Of a DNA stretch of 64,000 nt, positions 44,174-54,078 are shown piece after piece (position 1 is the first letter of the stretch; the number at the start of each line of letters is the position of its first letter). The position numbers and the translations under genes were made by a program. Under the pieces are notes generated by a model. The model was not told where the DNA came from, did no database searches, and saw nothing but the letters and a program-made list of their open reading frames with translations. Location of the stretch: positions 62,001 through 126,000 of the forward strand of contig NZ_LZSY01000021.1 in assembly GCF_001665625.1 (NCBI RefSeq), written 5' to 3'. This DNA is from Mycolicibacterium peregrinum. GTDB lineage: Bacteria; Actinomycetota; Actinomycetes; Mycobacteriales; Mycobacteriaceae.

Positions 44174-45501
44174 TTGCCGGCTTCCGCCTCGGCGATGCGC
44201 TCGGCGTCCGGCAGGTCGAGGTAGCGCTCAAGGTTGCGGTGCATGTTGATGATTCTGCGCTCCTCGGCGGACAGGACGAGGTGGGTGAAGCCCGGCTGGT
44301 GCAATCCGCGCTGCAGGCCGGTGAGCACGGCGATGTCCTGGCTCATCACCGCGCCGGGGTGCGCCTCCTCGGCGCCCATCCGGACGTCGGTCGGGTTTAC
44401 CCGCGGAGCATGGGCCGGCATGCGGGCCATCAGCGTCATCACCAGTTGCCCGCGGTCTGGATCCGATCCCGGCAACGACGTCATCACCGTCAGGTGATCG
44501 GCACTGGCGAGCAGGGTCAGGTTGGGGAAGATGTTGTACTGGTGCAGGCACATCACCTGATCGGTGCTGGCCCAGCTGATGTCGACGCCGCGTCCTGCTG
44601 CGAATTCCCTGATCTGCGAGGCGATCACGTCGGCCACCGACTGGCCGGGGGACTGCCGGTCCGACGGGAACGGGGTGCCCTCGGCGACGCCCATCAGCGC
44701 GCCTTGGGTGTACACGTAGGCGTCCCACACCTCTTCGTCGCTCAGCGCGCCGGACAGCCGTGGGCTCGGCACTCCGTACAGCGATTCGGATTTGCCCGTG
44801 TGGCCCCAGATCGTCTGGGGTGCGTAGACGTCGTCCATGCACCGGTGCAGCTCGGGATGCAAGGTCTGAACGTGGTAGGTCTCGCTGTACCCGTCGGCGA
44901 TGGTCTTCCAGTTGGCGTCGACATCGATGGTCATCGTTGCGTAGCAACGGAAGTCGCCGAGCCCGCACCACGCGATGTCTCCGGGGACCGCTTCCAGGTA
45001 GTCGGCCAGCGGCATCGCTGCAGGGTCGAGGTTGACGAAGACCAACCGTTCCCAGGTGTCTACCTGCACCGGCGCCAGCGGGAACTCGGACATGTGCACC
45101 GACCCGAACCCCTTGCGGTTAGGAATCCGTTTGAGCACACCGGCCAGATCCCAGGTCCAGCCGTGGTAGCCACATTTCAGTTCCCGCAGTGAGGAGCCGG
45201 CACCGGTGCACAGGGTGTTGCCGCGGTGGCGGCACGCGTTCTGGAAGGCGCGCAACTCCCCGTCGTCCCCGCGGACGATCAGCACCGAGTAGGGGCCGCA
45301 ACGGTATTCGAAGTAGTCGCCGGGGTCGGCCACATGATCGACCGTGCAGGCCTGTTGCCACACCCGCGGCCACATCCGTTCCACTTCGAGGCGCGCGAAC
45401 GCGGGCGAGGTATAGCGTTCGGCCGGCACCCGGGTGGGGCGTGCCGGCGGTTCGCCGATCGCATCAGCCCGCGGGTGTGTGTCAGTTGAGCTGTGGGTCA
45501 T
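44170..45501 (-). CDS. Rieske non-heme iron oxygenase, alpha subunit (443 aa)
   Basis: The Rieske [2Fe-2S] ligands are ACRHRGNTLC and KCGYHGWTWD (C-x-H and C-x2-H). The mononuclear iron site is seen in ADGYSETYHVQTLHPELHR. Such enzymes hydroxylate or demethylate aromatic and other ring compounds with electrons from a separate reductase, which is not encoded nearby. The start at 45501 has GGGAGGTG upstream. It is divergent from the amidohydrolase with a shared palindromic operator. The substrate is unknown. Confidence 0.9.
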   Translation of the reverse strand: MTHSSTDTHPRADAIGEPPARPTRVPAERYTSPAFARLEVERMWPRVWQQACTVDHVADPGDYFEYRCGPYSVLIVRGDDGELRAFQNACRHRGNTLCTGAGSSLRELKCGYHGWTWDLAGVLKRIPNRKGFGSVHMSEFPLAPVQVDTWERLVFVNLDPAAMPLADYLEAVPGDIAWCGLGDFRCYATMTIDVDANWKTIADGYSETYHVQTLHPELHRCMDDVYAPQTIWGHTGKSESLYGVPSPRLSGALSDEEVWDAYVYTQGALMGVAEGTPFPSDRQSPGQSVADVIASQIREFAAGRGVDISWASTDQVMCLHQYNIFPNLTLLASADHLTVMTSLPGSDPDRGQLVMTLMARMPAHAPRVNPTDVRMGAEEAHPGAVMSQDIAVLTGLQRGLHQPGFTHLVLSAEERRIINMHRNLERYLDLPDAERIAEAEAGK

Positions 45502-45536
45502 GGGGCACCTCCCACTGAGAAGGAGAATCTCGGGAC

Positions 45537-45565
45537 GTCGCAATGTAACGGTGTTACATTGCGAC
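45537..45565. promoter_or_regulatory. Palindromic TetR-type operator with two divergent -10 elements
   Basis: GTCGCAATGTAAC (45537-45549) and GTTACATTGCGAC (45553-45565) are perfect 13-base arms around GGT. Each arm contains TACATT in outward orientation (plus 45555-45560, minus 45547-45542), giving leaders of about 33 bases to both divergent starts. A dimer bound here would silence both sides. Confidence 0.8.
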
Positions 45566-45599
45566 CGTAGCGGCCTCCACGCCTCAAGGGAGCAAAAAC

Positions 45600-47360
<1,761 letters not shown>

Positions 47361-47364
47361 TCAG

Positions 47365-47370
47365 TAGGGT
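47365..47370 (+). promoter_or_regulatory. Leaderless -10 element of the alpha/beta hydrolase gene
   Basis: TAGGGT ends eight bases before the ATG at 47379, in the 18-base gap after the amidohydrolase stop. It could give the hydrolase its own leaderless transcript. Confidence 0.4.
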
Positions 47371-47378
47371 CTTTCGTC

Positions 47379-48392
47379 ATGGCGGATTTCCGTTACGACC
47401 CGCGTCAGCGCCCGGCCCAGCCTGCGGCGCCGGCCGCTGACGCGTTCAGAATCCACACTGCCGCTGTCGCCGAAGGGGTTTCGCTGGCGTACGTCCGCGA
47501 GGGCGTCGGCGGTGTGCCCCTGCTGCTGGTGCACGGGTACCCCGAGACGAAGCGGATCTGGTGGCGCAACATCGAGGCCTTGGCCGCAGCCGGCTTCGAG
47601 GTCATCGTCCCGGACCTGCGCGGCATGGGCGACAGTGCGATCCCGCCCGACGATCAGCACGACATCGTCACGTACTCCCGCGACCTGTATGCGTTGGTCC
47701 ACGACCAACTGGGCCACGAGTCCTGCCTGATCGCGGCCAGCGATGTCGGAGCCGTCGTCAGCACCGACCTGATCCACCGGTATCCCGGATTCGTCACTCA
47801 CTTCTGTGTTTTCAACACCGTGCCGCCCATGGGAGTCGACTACTCGGGAATCGGCACCCAACATCCGGGGTTCGTCGGCGGCGCAGCCGATCCCACCGGT
47901 GACTACCGCTGGATGCAGGGCGCCTTCCCCGACCAGCTCGCCGCGATGCTGCCCACTCCGGAAGCTCGCAGGCAGTGGGTGGCGGCGATGTATACCAACC
48001 GGCTGTGGGGCTCGGCCTACGCGTTCACCCAGTCCGAGGTGGACTTCATGACCGAGCCGTTCGCCGACGAAGCGCGGCTACGGGCGGGGTGGGCGTCGTA
48101 TCAACTCGCCTACGGCCGCGCCATGGCCGAGATCCCGCTGATGGCTGCGGTCGAGGTGCCCACCCTGGTGCTGTACGGACCCGAAGATCATGTGGTCGGC
48201 GAGGATTTCGTGCCCCGCACCGAGCGGGCGTTTCTCAATCGCATTGGGCCGCTGGTGGTTCCGGGTGCCGGCCACTTCCTGCAGTGGGAGCGCGCCGATA
48301 TCTTCAACCGGTTGATCCCGGCGGTGTTCGGCGAGGTCATTGCGCGCCATCGGTCGGCTGAGCCAGAATTGCGCCGCCCAGCCAGCGTCTGA
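47379..48392 (+). CDS. Alpha/beta hydrolase of the epoxide hydrolase / haloacid-type dehalogenase group (337 aa)
   Basis: HGYPETKRIWWRNIE gives the oxyanion motif, ASDVGAVVSTDLIHRYP places an aspartate at the nucleophile position, EDHVVGEDF supplies the acid and VPGAGHFLQWE the histidine. An aspartate nucleophile is typical of epoxide hydrolases and haloalkane or fluoroacetate dehalogenases rather than esterases. The gene follows the amidohydrolase by 18 bases and overlaps the convergent TetR gene by 56 bases. The substrate is unknown. Confidence 0.85.
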   Translation: MADFRYDPRQRPAQPAAPAADAFRIHTAAVAEGVSLAYVREGVGGVPLLLVHGYPETKRIWWRNIEALAAAGFEVIVPDLRGMGDSAIPPDDQHDIVTYSRDLYALVHDQLGHESCLIAASDVGAVVSTDLIHRYPGFVTHFCVFNTVPPMGVDYSGIGTQHPGFVGGAADPTGDYRWMQGAFPDQLAAMLPTPEARRQWVAAMYTNRLWGSAYAFTQSEVDFMTEPFADEARLRAGWASYQLAYGRAMAEIPLMAAVEVPTLVLYGPEDHVVGEDFVPRTERAFLNRIGPLVVPGAGHFLQWERADIFNRLIPAVFGEVIARHRSAEPELRRPASV

Positions 48393-48954
48393 GGAAGCGC
48401 CGCAGTTCTTCTCGGCTGCGGCCGGGTTCGTTGGGGGCGATGAAGAAGGACAGCATCGTGCGCAGGGTGAATTCCACGAGCTCGCGCAGCGCGGATTCGT
48501 CGTATCCGTACTTCGCCCAGTCGACGTCGAACCGGGTGATCATCCGCATGCCGAAGGCCTGACCTTCGCCGGAGGCGACGTTGACCGAACTCGCGGCGGC
48601 CTGCGGTCCGGACAGCATGATCCGCAGATGCGGTATCCGGGTGACTTCCTCCAGGGTGAACATGACGCCCTCGGTCATCGCCTCGGCGGGATCGGTGATC
48701 CCTCGCACGCTTTCGGCGAGCCGGTCGAGAAAGCCTTCCACCGAGGCGATCGCGGCCGCGTGCATCAGTGCTTCGGCGGTGGGGAAGTAGCGGTACACGG
48801 TCTGGCGGATGACGCCGAGTGATGCCGCGACGTCGGCGATGCTGATCCCGGTCCCCGTCTCGGCGATCAGCTGCACAGCGGCGGCCACGATGCGTTCGGA
48901 GGCTTCCTCGTCGCTGCCGGGCGGTCGCCCGTCCCACCCGCGCCTACGCGCCAC
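48337..48954 (-). CDS. TetR family regulator (205 aa)
   Basis: The helix-turn-helix covers IVAAAVQLIAETGTGISIAD and VAASLGVIRQTVYRYFPTAE. I chose the GTG at 48954, nine bases after AGGA. The longer frame to 49035 would start inside a palindrome and upstream of the predicted transcript start. It is divergent from the gene at 49088 with a strong inverted repeat between, so it probably controls that gene and itself. The 3' end overlaps the convergent hydrolase by 56 bases. Confidence 0.83.
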   Translation of the reverse strand: MARRRGWDGRPPGSDEEASERIVAAAVQLIAETGTGISIADVAASLGVIRQTVYRYFPTAEALMHAAAIASVEGFLDRLAESVRGITDPAEAMTEGVMFTLEEVTRIPHLRIMLSGPQAAASSVNVASGEGQAFGMRMITRFDVDWAKYGYDESALRELVEFTLRTMLSFFIAPNEPGRSREELRRFLRRWLGGAILAQPTDGAQ

Positions 48955-49026
48955 GGTCCGGATTCCTGGCCAGCCACATTCCTGCAGGATATCGCCACCC
49001 GCCGTTGACGGGCCGCAGCCGCGTGT

Positions 49027-49064
49027 AGTAATCATACAAAGACGGCGTTGTTTGTATGATTACT
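49027..49064. promoter_or_regulatory. Divergent promoter-operator with perfect 14-bp inverted arms
   Basis: AGTAATCATACAAA (49027-49040) and TTTGTATGATTACT (49051-49064) are perfect inverted repeats with a ten-base spacer. Each arm contains an outward TATGAT -10 (plus 49055-49060, minus 49036-49031). It separates the TetR gene from the metal-dependent hydrolase gene. Confidence 0.75.
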
Positions 49065-49087
49065 TTGGACGAGCTGAGGTGGCACCG

Positions 49088-50038
49088 ATGACGGATCTGA
49101 TCGTGCGGAAGATGAGGTTCGCGTTCGCGGACCACCGCGTCCCCTTCCTGTGGAACGAGACCAACCCGGCGTTCTCGTCGATGGCCAACGCGGTGTCGTT
49201 CCTGGCCATTGCCTTCGAGAAGATGATCGGCCACATGATCACCGAGGCCATGCCATTCATCACCGACCCGGAGGTGGCCGAGGAGGCTCAGGCCTTCGTC
49301 CGGCAGGAGGGCCAGCACGCGATGGCCCACCGCCAGCACGCCAAGGGCCTGATCAAGACCTACCCGGGTCTCAAGGAGACCCTCGACGACGTGGTCAAGG
49401 CATTCGACGACCTGACTGCCGAGACGCCGCTGAAATACCGGCTGGCCTACACCGCCGACCTGGAGGCGACGTTCACCCCGGTGTTCAAGCTGATGCTCGA
49501 CCATGACGACACGCTGTTCGCTCCGGGGGACGACCGGGTGGCCTCACTGTTCCTGTGGCACTTCGTCGAAGAGGTCGAGCACCGCAGCTCGGCGTTGATC
49601 ATCTATGACGCGGTGGCCGACGATCCGTGGTACCGGATGCGGGTCGCGCCGTCGATCTTCAAACACGTCTGGGCGGTGCTCAAGATCGCCACCGAAGGCT
49701 TCAACAAGCACGTTCCGCTGGAAGAGCGCCAGATCGACGCGGTGTCGATGTTCGGTATGCAGGCGCGGAGAAAGGCTCTGCTGCAAAAGCTTCCGTTCAC
49801 CAAGACCCCGTATGACGGGCCGGTCGCGAACGCGTTCGCGCATCTGCCGGTGCGCGAGATGCTGACCGCCCTGACCGGTGTCGTGCGCAGCCAGGTCCCG
49901 GGCCACAATCCGGCCCACGAGAAACTGCCGGCATTGGCCGACGAGTGGTTCCAGCGCTACGAGGACGGCTACGAGGTCACCCAGTGGTACACCGCAGGTG
50001 ATGCCACGGCGCAGAAAGCGAGCACGGCCGATGTCTGA
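49088..50038 (+). CDS. Predicted metal-dependent hydrolase, PF10118-like (316 aa)
   Basis: A mostly helical protein with conserved acidic and histidine clusters (RQEGQHAMAHRQHAKGL, LWHFVEEVEHRSSALIIYD) that look like a di-iron or other metal site; the pattern matches the 'predicted metal-dependent hydrolase' family PF10118. The exact reaction is unknown. GAGGTGG precedes the ATG at 49088. Its stop overlaps the start of the membrane-protein gene by eight bases, indicating coupling, and it is divergent from a TetR regulator. Confidence 0.78.
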   Translation: MTDLIVRKMRFAFADHRVPFLWNETNPAFSSMANAVSFLAIAFEKMIGHMITEAMPFITDPEVAEEAQAFVRQEGQHAMAHRQHAKGLIKTYPGLKETLDDVVKAFDDLTAETPLKYRLAYTADLEATFTPVFKLMLDHDDTLFAPGDDRVASLFLWHFVEEVEHRSSALIIYDAVADDPWYRMRVAPSIFKHVWAVLKIATEGFNKHVPLEERQIDAVSMFGMQARRKALLQKLPFTKTPYDGPVANAFAHLPVREMLTALTGVVRSQVPGHNPAHEKLPALADEWFQRYEDGYEVTQWYTAGDATAQKASTADV

Positions 50039-51197
50039 TCTGTGTACTCCGACATTCTCGGGTTTGGCGCAGCGCCTGGGCTTTTCATGTGACACCGCAG
50101 GCGGTCTGGTCGAGTTCCGCAACCCGTTCGGGCTGGAGAACTGGACGCTGCCGGTGCTCGAGCTCACCGTGATCGTCGGGGCGGTGCTGGCCCTGGTGTA
50201 CGCAATCGTGCGGCTGCGCCGGCACAACGATCCGACCAACCTGGTGCTCTGGTTCGGCGCCATCGCGTACCTGCTGATCATCGAACCGCCGCTGTATTTC
50301 CCCGGCGCATTCGGGATCGCCGAGCACGTCGACACGATGTTCGCGCACAACGTGTTCACCGTCGACTTCCTGTGGGGCCGGCTGCCGCTCTACATCGTCG
50401 CGATCTATCCGATGATGGCGACGGTGGCCTACGAGATCGTCCGGATCCTCGGGGTCTTCCGCCGCCGCGGTGTGCTCATCGGTGCGATTTGCGTCGGGTT
50501 CGTCCACCACGCGTTCTACGAGATCTTCGACCACATCGGGCCGCAGCTCCGGTGGTGGGAGTGGACGCTGGATCATCCGATGAACCAGCCGTTCTTCGAT
50601 TCGGTACCGCTGCCCAGCGTCGTGGTGTTCGCTGCGCTGTGGCCGATGTCGCTGGCGTTCTGTGTGCAGCTGTTCGTCGGCCGGCACGTCCAGGACGGCA
50701 AGACCTTCACCGGGCTGCAGATCGTGGGACGCACCATCGTCGTCGGTGTCCTGGCTTCGATCGGAACCGCCGTGCTGCCCCTGCCGGCCACCGTGGGTAC
50801 GTCGATCTCGGGGAGTACCACGGTCGGTGGGTTCATCTACGCCGCCGAACTCGTGGTGCTCGTCCTGGTGGCGATCCCGGTGCTGTTCGGTCAATGGTCG
50901 AGCCTGCGCAAGGACCGCGATCCTGCGACCGTGCGGTACTCCAATCCGCTCATCCTGCGCTACGCGGCGGTGTACCTGGCCGTCATGACCGTCCTGTGGC
51001 TGACGGCCCTGCCGGCCTACTTCGGCGCTGTCGACGGCCTCACCGCTGCGGGCGACCCCACCGGGAGCCTCTGGTACACAGTGGCCTGCCTGGTGACCGC
51101 GGCTCTGTCGATTTCGGCAGCGGCCACTGCAAATCCTGCTGACCTGCAACAAAAGCCGGACGCGGTGGCGCCGGCGGTGGCAGCGAACCAGGAATGA
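50031..51197 (+). CDS. Polytopic membrane protein of unknown function (388 aa)
   Basis: About eight hydrophobic helices are visible, e.g. VLELTVIVGAVLALVYAIV, LWFGAIAYLLIIEPPLYFPG, and LYIVAIYPMMATVAYEIVRI. Polar residues inside or beside helices (FVHHAFYEIFDHIGPQLRWW) could form a metal or substrate site. The start ATG lies inside the end of the preceding metal-hydrolase gene, so the two are translationally linked and likely function together. I do not recognise a characterised family. Confidence 0.75.
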   Translation: MSDLCTPTFSGLAQRLGFSCDTAGGLVEFRNPFGLENWTLPVLELTVIVGAVLALVYAIVRLRRHNDPTNLVLWFGAIAYLLIIEPPLYFPGAFGIAEHVDTMFAHNVFTVDFLWGRLPLYIVAIYPMMATVAYEIVRILGVFRRRGVLIGAICVGFVHHAFYEIFDHIGPQLRWWEWTLDHPMNQPFFDSVPLPSVVVFAALWPMSLAFCVQLFVGRHVQDGKTFTGLQIVGRTIVVGVLASIGTAVLPLPATVGTSISGSTTVGGFIYAAELVVLVLVAIPVLFGQWSSLRKDRDPATVRYSNPLILRYAAVYLAVMTVLWLTALPAYFGAVDGLTAAGDPTGSLWYTVACLVTAALSISAAATANPADLQQKPDAVAPAVAANQE

Positions 51198-51259
51198 GGA
51201 GCGAACCCACAGGCGTGCCACACGTCTGACGCAGTAGGTGATGAGGCAGAATTGCGGTG

Positions 51260-52294
51260 ATGCCGACACCGCCGCAACGCCCCGGCGAACCCGGCCGGCG
51301 AGGCCGGGGCCCTGTGCCGCCGCCCGACCCGGCCACCCGGCGGCTGCCTCGTCCCGGCCGGCCCGAGGCGCCGACGGAGCAGCTCCGGGCCCGTCCTCAG
51401 CCGCCCGAGCCTGCGACCGAGCAGATCCGGGCGCGCCGTCAGCCCCCTGAAGCCGCGACCGAGAAGATCACAAAGCCCCGCCCACCGGCGGCGGCCCGGC
51501 CGGCGGGACCACCGCCGACCAAGCCGCCTGCTGCACCGGAGGAGCCACAACCGGCGAAACGCTCGTCGCAATGGCGTAGTCCGCAGGCGATAATCCTCAT
51601 CGTCGTCATCGCGGTGTCCCTGGTGGTGATCGGGCTGACCGGCGGCGAACTGTTCGCCCGTCACAAGGCGAGCTCCCTGCTCGTCTCGGTCGCCGAATGT
51701 GTGGTGGAGGACAACGCCTCGGTTTCTTTCGGGGTGAACCCGCCGTTCCTGTGGCAGCACATCACCGGGCACTACACCAACATCTCCGTGGAGACCGGCG
51801 GCAAACAGGTGCAGGCCGCCAAGGGGATGACCGCGGATGTGGCGCTGTCCGACATCAGGTTGCAGGGCACCTCGGACTCCAAGGGCACCATCGGATCGTT
51901 GAACGCCACATTGACCTGGACGGCGGCCGGGATCAAGGACACGGTGGCCGAGAACCTGCCGGGCGTCGGCTCTTTGGTGACCGATGTGAGCACGGACCCC
52001 GCTGCGGGCACCATCACCATGGAGGCGGTGGGGGACACCAAGGTGACCGCCAAGCCCGTGGTGAACGACGGAAACCTGGACCTGCAGATCACCGACGTCA
52101 GTGGTCCGTTCGAGAAGGAGACCGTGCAGACGGCGCTCGACGCTCTGATGACGAAGCTCAACGACGCCTACCCGCTAGGGATCCACGCCGACAGCGTCTT
52201 GGTGACCGACACCGGAGTGGTCGGCAAGTTCTCCAGTCAGAACGCGTCCATTCCCAACGACGGTTCTGACGACGCCTGCTTCGCGAAGCTCTGA
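51260..52294 (+). CDS. DUF2993 (LmeA-like) membrane-anchored protein with proline-rich N-terminus (344 aa)
   Basis: About 100 Pro/Arg/Glu-rich residues precede one transmembrane helix (AIILIVVIAVSLVVIGL, near 110-128). The outer domain fits the DUF2993 pattern, with SVAECVVEDNASVSFGV, FLWQHITGHYTNISVET and repeated VxLSDIRLQG beta segments. LmeA of M. smegmatis, in this family, helps control lipomannan elongation. The ATG at 51260 directly follows a GTG codon, which is an alternative start. It overlaps the chorismate mutase start (TGATG). Confidence 0.8.
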   Translation: MPTPPQRPGEPGRRGRGPVPPPDPATRRLPRPGRPEAPTEQLRARPQPPEPATEQIRARRQPPEAATEKITKPRPPAAARPAGPPPTKPPAAPEEPQPAKRSSQWRSPQAIILIVVIAVSLVVIGLTGGELFARHKASSLLVSVAECVVEDNASVSFGVNPPFLWQHITGHYTNISVETGGKQVQAAKGMTADVALSDIRLQGTSDSKGTIGSLNATLTWTAAGIKDTVAENLPGVGSLVTDVSTDPAAGTITMEAVGDTKVTAKPVVNDGNLDLQITDVSGPFEKETVQTALDALMTKLNDAYPLGIHADSVLVTDTGVVGKFSSQNASIPNDGSDDACFAKL

Positions 52295-52848
52295 TGTTCC
52301 GAATCGCGGCGGCCGGAGCGCTGATACTGATGGCTCTGTCCATCGCGCCGCCGGCCCGGGCGCAGGAACCCAGCCCGCTGCAGCCGCTCGTCGATGCCGC
52401 CGCGCAGCGACTGCAGACGGCGGACCCGGTGGCCGCCAACAAGTTCCGTACCGGTGGACTGATCGAGGACCCGAAACGCGAACAACAGGTCATCGAGGCC
52501 ACGACCGCCGAGGCCGACAGCCGCCACCTCGACCCGGCCTACGTGCGTGACGTGTTCCGGGATCAGATCGACGCGACCGTCGCCGTGGAGTACGGCCTGT
52601 TCTCGCAATGGAAACTGGATCCGGCGACCGCGCCGGTGACTGCACCCGACCTGGCCGCGTCGAGGACGACGATCGACGGACTCAACCACACGATGGTCGA
52701 CGAGATCGCCGACCAGTGGCCGGTCCTGCATTCACCGGCCTGCCGGGCAGACCTGGTGAGCGCAGTCGAGAGCGTGGCCGCGGCGCGAAATTTCGACCCG
52801 TTGTATCGGCGCGCGCTGGACCACGCCACCAGCTCTTATTGCCGCTGA
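52294..52848 (+). CDS. Secreted chorismate mutase, AroQ-gamma type (184 aa)
   Basis: The enzyme converts chorismate to prephenate. A signal peptide ends near ARA (residue 23). The all-helical mature part shows [41 protein letters not shown] and a C-terminal cysteine pair (SPACRADLV, SSYCR) forming a disulfide, as in the M. tuberculosis secreted mutase Rv1885c. The role of an exported chorismate mutase is unclear. It is coupled to the DUF2993 gene by overlapping stop and start. Confidence 0.9.
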   Translation: MFRIAAAGALILMALSIAPPARAQEPSPLQPLVDAAAQRLQTADPVAANKFRTGGLIEDPKREQQVIEATTAEADSRHLDPAYVRDVFRDQIDATVAVEYGLFSQWKLDPATAPVTAPDLAASRTTIDGLNHTMVDEIADQWPVLHSPACRADLVSAVESVAAARNFDPLYRRALDHATSSYCR

Positions 52849-52922
52849 CTACCGCGCACAGCCCACTATTGACGTTTCTGTAGACCGTGGGCGGGTATCC
52901 CTGGCCGCAGGAGGTTCAGGAA

Positions 52923-53612
52923 ATGCCTACATGGAGTTGGATCGTCATCGCCGCAGTCGTCGTGATCATCGTGCTGCTCGCGGTGGTCGTCGGCGCGTCG
53001 ATGATGCGTCAGAAGCGCAGTGAGCGGCTCAGGGAACAGTTCGGGCCGGAGTATGAGCACGCCGTCGAAAAAGCGGGCGGCCAGCGTGCAGCGGAGCGGG
53101 AACTGCTTGCGCGCGAACGCAAACACAACAAGCTGAAGATCAACGAGTTGTCGCCGGAATCCCGGACCCGGTACGTCGAGGCGTGGGGGGTGACCCAGGC
53201 CGGGTTCGTCGACAACCCATCCAAATCGGTAGGCGAGGCAGATCGCCTGGTGACCGAGGTGATGCGGGAACGTGGTTATCCGATAGACGATTTCGAGCAG
53301 CGTGCTGCTGACATCTCGGTCGACCATCCCAAGGTGGTCGAGCACTACCGTGCCGCGCACATCCTGCACCTTGCTCAGGATCAGGGGGAGATCGGTACCG
53401 AGGCGCAACGTGAGGCCCTCGTGCACTATCGCGCGCTCTTCGAGCAGTTGGTCGGCAATGCACCGGAATCGCATGCGGGGCCCGAAACGCGCTCCGGGCG
53501 CGATACGCAGGCTGCCGAACACGTGGCCCAGAGCGAGCACGGCGCCCCAGCCGAGGGTGAAACCGGCACGAACCAAACCGGCACGGATTCGACGAAGGAG
53601 GCGCGAGCATGA
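52923..53612 (+). CDS. Membrane-anchored protein with a domain shared by its neighbour (229 aa)
   Basis: An N-terminal helix (WIVIAAVVVIIVLLAVVVG) anchors the protein; a charged helical region follows. Near residues 90-180 there is a segment YVEAWGVTQAGFVDNPSKSV, EADRLVTEVMRERGY and YRALFEQLVG. The next gene repeats this pattern. The C-terminus is Gly/Thr/Glu-rich. AGGAGG lies eight bases before the ATG. It overlaps the next gene by ATGA. The function is unknown. Confidence 0.78.
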   Translation: MPTWSWIVIAAVVVIIVLLAVVVGASMMRQKRSERLREQFGPEYEHAVEKAGGQRAAERELLARERKHNKLKINELSPESRTRYVEAWGVTQAGFVDNPSKSVGEADRLVTEVMRERGYPIDDFEQRAADISVDHPKVVEHYRAAHILHLAQDQGEIGTEAQREALVHYRALFEQLVGNAPESHAGPETRSGRDTQAAEHVAQSEHGAPAEGETGTNQTGTDSTKEARA

Positions 53613-54052
53613 CCACTCACGACGAACAAGCGGCAACCGCCCCGCCGCGCGACGCGGAGGTGCCGGGAGGCGCGGGGGTACGAGAGGACGCGGAGGTATC
53701 CGAGACCCGCGCCGCCGATAAGACACGGCCCGCTCCCGCGGCAGATTCAGGCACTGGCCAGGCCGAGCCGGTGCACGACGACAACACGCTGCTGTTCGCC
53801 GACGAGCATCGGTCCGGACTGCACTCGCGCTGGAATGACGTTCAGGCGGCGTTCGTCGACGACCCGAAAGAGTCTGTCCAGAAAGCGGACAACCTTGTGG
53901 CGGAAGTCGTCGAGGAGCTCACCGCAAGTTTCGCCGACACCCGGTCCCGGCTCGAGGCGCAGTGGTCTCGCGGCGAGGAGGCCTCCACCGAGGATCTCCG
54001 CCTCGCGTTGACGCGTTACCGCGATTTCTTCAACCGGTTGCTGTCGGTGTGA
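53609..54052 (+). CDS. Soluble paralogue of the preceding protein's C-terminal domain (147 aa)
   Basis: After a disordered, acidic N-terminal half the protein has HSRWNDVQAAFVDDPKESV, KADNLVAEVVEELTASFADT and YRDFFNRLLSV, aligning with the domain in the gene at 52923. It lacks a membrane helix. Coupled expression (ATGA) suggests the two products form a complex, one at the membrane and one soluble. It ends 26 bases from the convergent nagE gene. Its function is unknown. Confidence 0.76.
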   Translation: MTTHDEQAATAPPRDAEVPGGAGVREDAEVSETRAADKTRPAPAADSGTGQAEPVHDDNTLLFADEHRSGLHSRWNDVQAAFVDDPKESVQKADNLVAEVVEELTASFADTRSRLEAQWSRGEEASTEDLRLALTRYRDFFNRLLSV

Positions 54053-54078
54053 GGTGCCGGAGGGGTACAGACTGAGAG

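Noticed and set aside
48955-49035. Longer TetR frame beginning at 49035
   Set aside because: The ATG falls in the operator arm, upstream of the predicted transcript start, without a ribosome-binding site.
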